Source: Epiperipatus broadwayi (taxonomy: Eukaryota; Onychophora; Udeonychophora; Euonychophora; Peripatidae). From it: 64,000 nt of DNA. Position 1 is the stretch's first letter. Every line of letters starts with the position of its first letter. Below the pieces are notes generated by a model. The model saw nothing but the letters and a program-made list of their open reading frames with translations, was not told where the DNA came from and made no database searches. The stretch is from NCBI GenBank assembly GCA_028023455.1, contig JAQFVV010006221.1:4541166-4605165 (forward strand), given 5' to 3'. The translations under genes were made by a program, and so were the position numbers. Of this stretch, positions 12,834 through 22,815 are shown one piece after another.

Positions 12834-13074
12834 GTGTATATTCTAATATACCTCATTAAAAAATAAATATTTTAAAAACTCTTTTTGATTTTTTTTTGTA
12901 TTATTCTACTTTCATTCATTTCAACTTTTATACATGTTTCAGGAACCAATTAGGTACAAAAGTTGAGGACCGCTTGAATATTTATATTTGATAAAAATAT
13001 CACTAAAAGGAAAATACATCACAAGTTTCAAATTCTGCACGGTAGCAAATCAATTTAAGGCAATTAGATTGTCT

Positions 13075-13264
13075 TTATTGCATAAACCCTCTGTTCTCTA
13101 ATCTTACAGTAAACTTAGAATTTGAAGTTACTTCTAAAACTTCTTCTGGTCTTTTAAACTTTTCGTTAACTAAAAGAAGAAGAGTTACTATGCCAAAAAG
13201 TACCAAAACCATAGCATAGATGTTAACAAGTATTCCTTCAGGGGGAAACTGAGAATAAGCATTT
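13075..13264 (-). CDS. CYB561: Cytochrome b561 family, last exon, distal duplicate copy
   Basis: This is a terminal coding exon of 190 nt. The acceptor is a pyrimidine tract plus TTGCAG ending at 13,265. The exon then completes a codon started in the 45-kb exon and reads 62 residues to TAA at 13,075. It opens NAYSQFPPEGILVN, the loop that follows transmembrane helix 5 in the family. A hydrophobic helix follows (about residues 14-32, the sixth membrane segment), then the cytosolic tail starting NEKFKRP and ending RGFMQ. It lies 24 kb beyond the near-identical exon at 37 kb and arose by tandem duplication. It differs from that copy at six residues. It could be an alternative terminal exon or an unused relic. 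The stop is embedded in AATAAA. Confidence 0.7.
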
Positions 13265-13959
13265 CTGCAATAAAAAAAATGAATTAAGATTGCAATACAT
13301 ATAAACAATAAAAAAAACAAATAAAAATAATAATAAAGTTAACAATTAAATTTAAAAAATAAACATTTTTAAGTTCATTTTATTTTTTAATATTTCATTG
13401 GAATACTAATTTTATTTTTACTTCCAAAAATAAGATTAGACATTATAAGGAAGATAAAAATCATTATCATAAATATAAGTAGTCAATGAGAATGAGAAAA
13501 ATCAGTGTTGGAAGTAAACATTAAGCAATATATGTAATAAACACAATAGCATCACCAGCAATATTCATTAGTGAATTTTTGACAGTGGGTATAAATGTGC
13601 CAATATAGGCTAATCAACATGTGATCATGCCAAACTCTGGGCATATTATAAAACCAATCATCAAAATTTAATCTGCACATACATATTTAAGTGCTAAAAT
13701 ATCTATATAATAAAGGTATTACAAAATCTAGAATTATTATATTAATGTTGATCATCATCAATGCTCTGGGTCATTCAATACCATGAATGTCCTGGCCAAC
13801 AATAAACTAGTTACCAAATGTATAAAATAAAGAGAGTAGGACATTCAGGTATTAGATTTAAAACTATGAGGTCAAGTCCCAGCATTTATCTAATAGTTAA
13901 CTATTAAGTAGAAAATCTGAAATTTTCAGACATTCATCTCTTCAAAACCAGTTATCTAA

Positions 13960-16818
13960 TGAAACAGTAAGATCTGCTTTTCAGATCTTCATTTCACCTT
14001 TTCTCACCTCTTTCCTACCCTCATACCTTAGTTTAAACCCCCAGTGTATCGTAGTGTGTCTGCAATGCACTTATATACCGAAAATCCCGCCCAGTTTTAA
14101 ACCACGAGTACAACGCTCGTATTATGTAATTGTATAACTGATGGCCAATAAATAAAATGCCATAAATTAAATGTATGCATAAAAGAGATTTATTTAAAAG
14201 TAAGTTATATAGGTCATAATTGCACACACACTGTGATATTTATTTTAAAACATATGTTAAAATAATAAATTGTTTTTAAAATTATTTTGTTTGAATCCAT
14301 TTACAAAAATATATTACAGTCATAATATTTGTTTTGATTTAAAATTTTATATTCGTTTCATAAATAGATTCAAATATTGAAAATTAAAAGTAAAATAATT
14401 TTCTTTTAGATTTAAAATCATGCCATATATTTTCTGTTTAAAATAAATGAGGACTGGTAGGAACAATAGTTTTAATTATTTAATGTTATAGAAGCTTATC
14501 TAGAAATGTAGCCGATGTCGACTTAAGTTCTTTTCTTTCAATTAGCAAGTTTGTTTTAATTAAATCAAAGTTGTAGTTGAATGTCGACAGGGAAATTAAC
14601 AATAGAAATTAATTAAAATTTTGTTGAATTCCTTTAGACATTCAGATAGGATTGATTACAGCTGATAAGTGAGCAAAGTTTGGAATATTTTTGTAATGCT
14701 TCAGGGTAGTTGCATTATGCAATTTCACTATATATAGTAGGGTTTTCTTTTGTTCTTCATTCTAGTAATATTCCAGCAAATATTCTAATATTCTAGCAAG
14801 ATTCCTAGTATTCTATTCTAGCAAGATTTTTAATATATATTTGTTCTGAGATTTTCTAGCTACGTGCCTGCAAACTTAAATTTTACCGTGTTCTACAATA
14901 CCACTTGAAATATCTATGAATCATCCAACCTTTAAAATTGCTAGCTTTGAAATGATGGAGTAGAGCCGGCAAGGCTATTTTCCTCTTGGAAATGGCCAGC
15001 CACTGCTCTATACCATCTAATGCTGTCACATAGGAATCCCTGAAACTGCTGATGCTGCCAAAATATGAACAATACCAGAGTTAGTTGCTGAGTCGTATAA
15101 AACCTGCTGACACTCAATCTACCTGCAAATGCTTCTCCAGAGGTAACCCCAACATTAACCCAAGAGCTCTTGTGATTCTCTCCTATAATTAATATGCTAT
15201 ATCTATTTAAATTTTTTCCATTTTACTTTACTTTATCATGTATTCCTTTAAAATGTAATATAATCAGTAATTTTGCTCTCTATTCTTGGGTTAATACTTT
15301 ATATTTATTAATCTTTCTCTTTATTTTATGATAGTGTGCCAGAATAGTCTTTGACCAAGTGAATTATTCCCTTTGTTGAAAGCAAGATGCCGATATTAAG
15401 GCATTTTAAAATTATAAATAGTTCCCATTTTTATTATTTCGTGAATCAGTTGTTCGAGGCCTATTCTAATCTTAGTCAATATGTGTAATAATTATATAAT
15501 TTAAAATACACATTTATCAATTTTAACCTAATATGAGAGTATGTGTGAGGTCAATGATTAAATGTGTCACAAATGCATGATTGTGTAACTAAATCTATGC
15601 TTTCTTTTCAAACCTGCAAGTATGCATTTTCATATTTTAAAATATATTCTGCTTTAATTTCAAAGTTCGTAATTGAGGTCAAGAATGGGCAAACTCTCTT
15701 TAAATAATTTTTGGGGAATTGATTAGGCATTTTCTCAATCTAAGTAAATCCAGTTTGTATGCTTTATATATGTTAGTCGAGTCTTGTTAGTAAGTGAATT
15801 GGTTGTCATGACCACTTTGTTTCTTTTCAAGGGCTTTAAACGGCCAAGTTCATTCCCCTTTCACTTTCTGCAGTTCCCAGGCAGAGTGTGTACTCGAATG
15901 TCACACCTGGGATTTAGATGCAGCCATCACCCAGTCACTAAGTTTTGGATGAGTCCAGACTTCAGCTGTCTGTGACAACACATTCCTATGGATCAGAGGT
16001 GAGATGCCCTTCATAGTTTCACATTTCACTATAATTTTACTTATTTATATTTTACAAAGCATCCATGATTTAAATGTATCACACCCTCCATCCTTTAATA
16101 AATTTTTTATTAGCAATACTGACCTCCCAATATAACATTAATTATAATTATAAAATAAATACCTTGATCACATCCCCACTTTATCACTTAATAAGCTTTG
16201 GTCTGTGCTATTCTCGAAATCAAGAAATATTATATTAAACCTTAATGTTCAAATGTTTTATTATTTTTTTATAATTTACTCAAAGCACCTCGCACATCTT
16301 CCCATCTTTTTTTAAGCACATTATCGTAATACCACATTAGCCCATGGGATAGACTATATACTTAACAACCTTTTAATGTAATTTGTGTGGATGTGTGTTA
16401 AGCCATTTAGTAAGCATTCTTATCTCATATAAACAGACAGTGTGCATTATATATATTTCTTGCAATATAAATAAATCTTTTAAATCTTATAAACTAATTT
16501 TGATCTTTTATTTTATTGATTGCTATCACTGTCTCGGTCTATATATCTATTTTATGCATTTCTTTTGCACTATCCATAGATGTTAATTAGCCACCCAACT
16601 TATCTCATAGTATAGAGTCTCTTTGTTTCTCCCTGACCACCAGGCATCGGTAAAATGTTATATCATTAATAGCATCAGATGCGTTATCATGTAGGTGTTG
16701 CTGTAAAATTTAGACTTTAGATTTGAACCTAGGATATCTAGAAGGCAACCCCTCCTAGAGTGTTCAGTTTCATGTTTGGGTTTTGAATTCTGCAGTTAGT
16801 GAGAATCTGACCGTTACA
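13960..16818 (+). repeat. 5' LTR of the Ty3/gypsy element
   Basis: Collinear with 22,816-25,684 at high identity with scattered substitutions and small indels. It starts TGAAACAGTAAG; its end near TCTGACCGTTACA is approximate. Compared with the 3' LTR it lacks a 30-base hairpin (present at 23,735-23,764) and has small differences around the terminal 40 bases. The frames inside it (15,784-15,975 and 16,383-16,586) have counterparts in the other LTR that are not conserved as protein, so they are not genes. Confidence 0.88.
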
Positions 16819-18302
16819 TAGTATTTTTTCCCCAGGTCCATTGCTTGCCCAAATGTGAGGCCTCGATTATTTAATCACCCAAATCCCTGTACATCTTAAT
16901 TATTTAAGACCCACATCCCTGTAGCTTAATTTTAGCATTTTGTTCGTATTTAATCACCCAAGTCCCTTATGTATTTCAACTCTATATCTATATTGTTTAT
17001 TTGTGTATATATTTCATATATTTTGTTTGACTTGGGCATTCAATTATGTATACTGTATAATCTAAACCTGTCCAAACTTGCTATAGTGCGATACGAGCCA
17101 TTTGTATTTATTGTTTCACTTAAATCATGCTATGTATGCATGGTGTAAATTACTGAAATATTGTCCCAGATGTAATACTGTGACAATCTGTGTGTTTCAA
17201 ATTTTGTTTTTCTATCAAAATAAAGTTTTATTGGCTCAACGTGCAAGATAGCATAAAAATAATTTTGTACGGTAATGACCTAGATATAATAGGCTATCGT
17301 ATGGAATTCAGAAATGTAATAATAAATAAAAAATCCGAATGTTTTAATGAGTGCCCACAGTTAAATGGAATAGTAATTTAAAATTAATTTTGGGGAGGCT
17401 AACAGTATATGGATATTTTTAACTGGTGGCATGGTGGGAGATAGTCGATTAGCCATTGATAAAATTTGTAATTAAACGTAAAAATAACCGCAGAGGGTTA
17501 AACAAGGAATAGATATAACAATAGTACTTAACCATTAGAAGAAACGTTTTGTTTATAATTATTGCTAAGAATTATTGTTAAAGCATTAAGTCAAAATAAA
17601 TCTTGAGATAGCTTTTGATTCTCAAATTCTCAGTGCATATTCGAAAAGACTTATATTAGTAATTGCAATTCTGTCTTTGTGAAAATATTCACTGTTCTGG
17701 ATAAAGTATTTAATAACTAGAACATTTTCACAGTAAGTTGATCATTGTTTGTCAATAGAGACATTTTCAGTGCCTTTCGCTTAATATTATTCTGATTATA
17801 ATTATTGCTAAGAATTATTATTAATGCATTAAGTCAAAATAAATCTTGAGATAGCTTTTGATTCTCAAATTCTCAGTGCATATTCAAAGACATATTATTA
17901 ATTGCAATTCTGTCTTTGTGAAAATATTCGCTGTTCTGGATAAAGTATTTAATAACTAGAACATTTTCACAATAAGTTGATCATTGTTTGTCAATAGAGA
18001 CATTTTCAGTGCCTTTCGATTAATATTATTCTGATTTCTCTTTCAGTTAGTATTTTAACTGTATTAGATTTAGTGTTAATTCAAACATAAAACACAGTTT
18101 AAAAGTTTTTTTATCAGTGTTGTTTATTTGATATTAATAAAATAGAGATAGCAACAAAAGTCTAAAATTGCTGTACATTGTGTTTAAAAAGTACACCAAT
18201 TCGTTCAGTATAAATAAGAAAAAAAAATTAGGGAAAAATAGTTTTTAAACAAAAGAGAAAAAGGAGAGTCATCATCATCAATCATGAGAATCATCCAAAG
18301 CC
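16819..18302 (+). other. Retrotransposon leader with about 240-bp direct duplication
   Basis: This untranslated stretch lies between the 5' LTR and gag. From about 17,552 to 17,794 and again from 17,795 to 18,036 the same block is repeated with few changes: ATTGCTAAGAATTATT, then GATCATTGTTTGTCAATAG, then CAGTGCCTTTCG. A primer-binding site complementary to a tRNA 3' end could not be identified with confidence just after the LTR. Confidence 0.75.
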
Positions 18303-19136
18303 ATGGAAAATTTGGAAAATAATGAAAGCCATTTCAGGAATATTGTAGAACAGTGGAAACACTGTGAAGAAAGAGCGAGCAGATGGGAAGAAGAAACTCG
18401 AAGGAAAGGTGAGGAAAGTAAGGAGTTGACCTGACTCATCATCCACAAATTTGTCAAAGTAAAAGAGGAACAAAGGGCTCTCAAACTTAATATTGAAGAA
18501 CGCTACCTAGAAAACTGGAAAGAGGAAAGAACTATAATACAGAGCTGTCAGACCTTTGACAGCAATCGACCATTTTCTCAAATCAACAATAGTACAAGAG
18601 ATGCAGCCTGCAGTACATTAATTTCAGACTTCAGGATTCAAACCCAGATTGATAAAATAATCACCATTCAGATATTTCAAGGAGAAATAGGAGAAAATCC
18701 CCACCCACACTTGAATAGCTTGCAAATTTTTTTCTATCTTTATAAGATGAACTGTCACGAACAGACTGTGATCGCTAGCCATCACTTATATGGCTATGCA
18801 AAAGATTGGTGGGGCATGTTGACTAAAAAACCTAGCAACTTTGCAAATTACTGTAACATGTTATTGAAGTATTATTGGAGTGACAATCAACAGAGTGGGA
18901 TCCTGAATATGATTTTCCAGAAGTATGAAGCAATCAAAGAGACTTGCATGCAATTTTTCATCCATCTGGTGAACCGATTTAGATCACTCTTCGCATTCAT
19001 GTTTTCAGATCCCTACATCATCTATACAATCCAACAGAATATGCCATTACCTATCCAATGGCTTATGGTCAGCAGCAGGATCAAAGATGTGGAAGTCATG
19101 GCAGAATTTTTGACAATGATCAACTCCGGCCCATGA
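18303..19136 (+). pseudogene. gag: Gypsy gag-like ORF with one in-frame stop
   Basis: One frame runs from the ATG at 18,303 (MENLENNES) to TGA at 19,134-19,136, broken only by a TGA at 18,432-18,434. The N-terminal part is strongly charged and helical (EERASRWEEETRRKGEE), suggesting a coiled coil. The C-terminal 140 residues resemble the retrotransposon gag capsid region, with YGYAKDWWGML followed by F..LL.YYW and a YEAIKETCMQFF helix. No CCHC zinc knuckle is seen. The last 30 codons are duplicated at the DNA level in the following 93 bases. Confidence 0.7.
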
Positions 19137-19271
19137 AATCCCCACTGTCAATCAGAACATATGATCAGAGGAAATAAAGATATGGAAGTCATGGCAGAAT
19201 TTTTGACAACGATCAACTCTGGCCCATGAAATCCCCACTGTCAATCAGAACAAAATATGATCAGAGGAAAT
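19086..19271 (+). repeat. 93-bp tandem duplication at gag/protease boundary
   Basis: The block beginning GATGTGGAAGTCATGGCAG at 19,086 recurs at 19,179 as GATATGGAAGTCATGGCAG and runs through GTCAATCAGAAC and GATCAGAGGAAATA. The unit length of 93 is a multiple of three. Confidence 0.85.
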
Positions 19272-19766
19272 ACGAGACCCAAAAGAACCCTGTTAGCGCA
19301 TCGCACTACTCTCGTCCTCCAACAAAAGGAAACCTCTTAGGGGATATGAACCCCATGTCAATGGTTATCCGAGAAGAGGATACTACCTGTGGAGTTCCTA
19401 GTGGTCCGTGTTCAGTAATAAACATAGGAGTAGGACCCATTGAAATTCCTGCCCTCATTGACACTGGCAGTCAGATTTTTTGCATCTCAAATAGATGGTT
19501 GCTACGAATGGAAGAACAGACAGATGTATACCCAGGTTACCATCCCATCCCGATGAAACTGACTGATGGAAAAAGAACCAAAACTGAAGCAATATCAAGT
19601 ATGGTTAGAAATAATCTTCGGGAAAATAACTATTGGGCATGCATTCCTAGTTATAAAAGGATTGGTCCATGATGTTATAATTGGATCCGATTTTCTGACC
19701 CAGAATAAGTGTATCCTTGTCTATGCCACATTCAATTATGCTCCAATAAGAGAAGATAGGTTTTAA
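19226..19766 (+). pseudogene. Gypsy retropepsin-like protease, frameshifted
   Basis: Two overlapping frames together cover an aspartic protease. The first (19,226-19,672) has the active-site block ALIDTGSQIFCIS. After a frameshift around 19,566-19,620 the second frame (to 19,766) supplies the second half, with the family's IIGSDFL flap-distal motif. The catalytic Asp-Thr-Gly is intact, but the coding frame is broken. In the family, this enzyme matures the Gag-Pol polyprotein. Confidence 0.75.
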
Positions 19767-19803
19767 GGAAGCCAATATTGTACCTGGAGTCCAAGGTCAG
19801 TGT

Positions 19804-20560
19804 ATGGAGACCAGCATCAATGAAAACACCATCAAAGATAAGGTCAAAGAGTCATCACTAAAAACGATCGAGGACCAGTCCCAATTGCATCAACTATTGA
19901 TGGCAAGTCAGCAAATCTCTCCAATTCCTGGAAAAATTAAAGGATATGTCCACCAGATTCGTGTGAAGGAAGAAACCCACTTCCAGGCCCGGACGTACCC
20001 CATTCCATTCCAATATCAAGATGAAGTGAGTGCTCAAATCCAACAGATTGCATGGGGGGTAATTGAGAAAGGATCATCACCCTATAATAACCCATTAGTG
20101 GTTGTGAAAAAGAAAAATGGGTCTATAAGACTGTGTTTAGACACCAGAAAGCTCAACAATATCACGATACTGAAATGGGATATATCACCACTTGTACAGG
20201 AAGTTTTTCTCAAATTATCTATGAAGAATATTTTTTCCACATTGGACTTAACTGCTAGCTATCGGCAGATGATATTACACCCTCAAGACAGAAAATACAT
20301 GGCCTTCTGTCACAATGGGCAAACGCATCTATTTAAAAGTACCTTTCAGGCTCATAAACAGCGGTGCTGGACTAATAAGGTTCTTGGGCCATGTTCTATC
20401 TGAAGATGTAAAAAAAAATTAGTGTGCTATATCAATGATGTGGTCATTGCATCGTGCAACCCTCAGGAACACCTGAAGCAGTTCTTTTCTGAATGTGACC
20501 AAAAGAATATTACCGTGAATCTTGAAGTCACTTTGCTCTAAAAGAAATTGCATTTTTAGA
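19804..20560 (+). pseudogene. Gypsy reverse transcriptase, broken, YIND in place of YxDD
   Basis: The open part (19,804-20,403) contains the usual entry to the RT domain (SPYNNPLVVVKKKNG, then RLCLDTRKLN) and motif A, FSTLDLTASYRQM, with its catalytic Asp. A frameshift near 20,340 moves the rest to another frame. There, about 20,430, the catalytic box reads YINDVVIAS. The first Asp of the YxDD pair is Asn, which should abolish polymerisation. A further shift separates the thumb and connection part at 20,610. Confidence 0.8.
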
Positions 20561-20609
20561 ACACATAGTAAATAGACAAAAAATTCAGACCCATCCGGAT
20601 AAGGTAGAA

Positions 20610-21110
20610 GTGATCCAGAACTTCCCGAGGCCTATCAATAGAAAGCAGATTAGATCATTTTCAGGCCTTTGCAATTATTACCATAAGTTCTATCCGGGCT
20701 TTGCAAAAGATACCTCCATGCTGCTGGAACTATTGAAGCAACACTGTCGGTGGGAATGGAATGAACAGCATGAGCAAGATTTCAAGAAAATCAAGGACTA
20801 CTTCCTCCAGACTGTGATGTTGTTATCCTGATTTCACCCGCCCATTCTATTTGCAGACTGACAGCAGCAAGAAAGGTCTAGGTGTTGTACTGTTCCAGGT
20901 TAATCAAGCAGGCCAACATCGGGTCTTGTACTTTATTAGCTGTACATTAAGAGGTGCAGAGAAAAACTATACTGTCACTGAACAAGTGACTTTGGCCATT
21001 GTATGGGCATGCAGCAAATATTTCTGATCGGAAGTAATTATAATTACGAAACACCAGTGCTTGGAATTTCTGAATAAGTTATCTAAACAATGATTGCCTT
21101 ATACGATGGA
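20610..21110 (+). pseudogene. Gypsy RT connection and RNase H remnant
   Basis: From 20,610 the frame reads the post-thumb block RSFSGLCNYYHKFYPGFA, as in the LGxxNYYRRFIxxFA region of Ty3/gypsy polymerases, then a stop at 20,829. After a +1 shift the RNase H domain follows, with FYLQTDSSKKGLGVVLFQ, where the Asp is the first metal ligand. A VTEQVTLAIVWA block after it corresponds to the family's ExEaLAiVwa motif; here the canonical glutamate context is retained. Stops follow near 21,028. Confidence 0.75.
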
Positions 21111-21112
21111 GC

Positions 21113-22494
21113 TTGTCACTGCAAAAATTCTACTGCAAGATAATTTATTGCCCAAGCCCTGAAAATATTGTGGCCAATGTATTGAGTCATCACCCTGAGG
21201 AAGTTAAGTCTTGCAACCCTACGATATCAGACAAGTTGTTAATAATCATGACTAATGTGTTGGACCAGGAAATTGAAAGGAAACTTAAGAATTTGCAATA
21301 TTGGCAGGAAAAGCAGCCCCAGTACAGAGATTTAATACAGGAAGTCCAGAGGCCAGGAAACCCTGCTCAAGGATGTACCACTGGTAAGGGAAAGAAGAGA
21401 TACAGATTGCAAAATGGACTTTTGCTGCAACAAACTGAGAATAGATTGTGGAAAATTCTTATACCACCTGATTTAAGAAGCACACTAATCACTTATATGC
21501 ATAGCTTGGTGGGACATTATGGTTCCAGAAAGACCGAAAAAGCCTTGAGGTGGCAGTTTCATTGCCACAGATGTATAGTGATATATTACATACCCTCCAG
21601 AAGTGTAATATGTTCACTATTGCCACAGATGTATAGTGATATATTACATACCCTCCAGAAATGTAATACGTGCACTAAAAGCAAATCCCCAAATAAGATC
21701 TTCAGTGGTATCCCCACCTCCATTATCTCATCAGGACCCAACAAGGTCAGTAGAGCACTATGGGCCACTACGATCCTATTGTAGATTTCGGTACCTTTTT
21801 GTCACCTACAATATTTTCTAAATATGCCTGGGCCTACCAGTCATAAAGGCAGATTCAAGAAGCACAATTAGGGCATTACAATGCAAGCAATTTGTGACCA
21901 TCGGCAAGCCCGAAGCGATACTCAGATCATGGCTTGGCCTTCACTTCACAAGAATGGCAGACCTGGATAAAGGGCCAAGTTTTCAGGCATGTAATGACAT
22001 CCATTAGGAGTCCCCAATCCAACCCTGCGAGAGGGTCATGTGGGAAATTAACCGGCTGTTTCAGACGTAATCCACGATGACCACCGGGGTTGGGTCAACC
22101 GAACTGAAAATTTTTTTCAATATATTAATGGAACATTAATGAGGCTACAGAGCTAACACCAACGCATCTTCATTTTGGTAAGCAAGAACAACCATTAATT
22201 AAAATACGAGCAGTTCATCATAGTTTGAAAGCCCAGGCAGAGAAAAAGCAATTAAAGGAAACAAGGTCCTGCCAATTTCAAGTTGGGGATGTATGGGTCA
22301 GAACCCCAAAGCCTAGTAGCCAGGACCAGTGGAAATACAAGAAGTTTTTCCCATGGTATCAATGTCCATGTGTGATAAAATGGGTAAGTGGCCCTAATGC
22401 ATATTTACTGGAGGATAATGGGACCTTAAGAGGAACGTATAATGCTAGGAATCGGAAACCCCTTGTGTATCACCCACCAGACCCAGGATTATAG
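21113..22494 (+). pseudogene. Gypsy integrase, broken
   Basis: The first frame (21,113-21,784) ends the RNase H linker (VANVLSHHPEE) and enters the integrase HHCC zinc domain: SLVGHYGSRKTEKALRW, later CNTCTKS. The zinc domain is interrupted by a 58-bp tandem duplication at 21,561 and 21,619 that shifts the frame. The core survives only as traces near 21,915-21,970, where a third frame reads SDHGLAFTSQEWQTW, matching the catalytic Asp block. The C-terminal domain is open at 22,225-22,494, with QVGDVWVRTP and FPWYQCPCVIKWV, ending KPLVYHPPD. Confidence 0.8.
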
Positions 22495-22815
22495 GTTTTT
22501 TAAAAAAAGGAATGGACACGTTCACAGGATCAATGAAAAGGGAGATCGGATTTCAAACTAATGTTATGAGACTATCAAAATCAAAATGTTAGATAAATAA
22601 TTGCTGAAGGGGGAGATAATAGAGAAAATATTTGCTAGATTACCTTTTTTGTATATGATCCGGGTACATAATTCAGTTTTGTTCCATCATTGTATTTATG
22701 TACTGTATGTTACATGGGATATCTTGTAAAAAAAATTTTATGGAGGCTTCATGGGTGAACACCTGTTGTAAAATCTTTTTTTTACAATTTTTTTTGTTCT
22801 GTCACTAAGGGAATG
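22495..22815 (+). other. Retrotransposon 3' untranslated stretch
   Basis: Sequence between the integrase stop and the 3' LTR. It has a purine run GCTGAAGGGGGAGATAATAG at about 22,602 and a weaker CTAAGGGAATG directly before the LTR. Either could be the polypurine tract. The second is better placed but short. Confidence 0.5.

Noticed and set aside
15784-15975. ORF within the 5' LTR and its cousin at 24,672-24,884
   Set aside because: The two LTR copies do not conserve the frame or the residues, so it is not a gene.
18278-18484. Two minus frames opposite the gag start
   Set aside because: They are antisense to the charged gag N-terminus, whose plus-strand frame is coherent and matches the element's layout.
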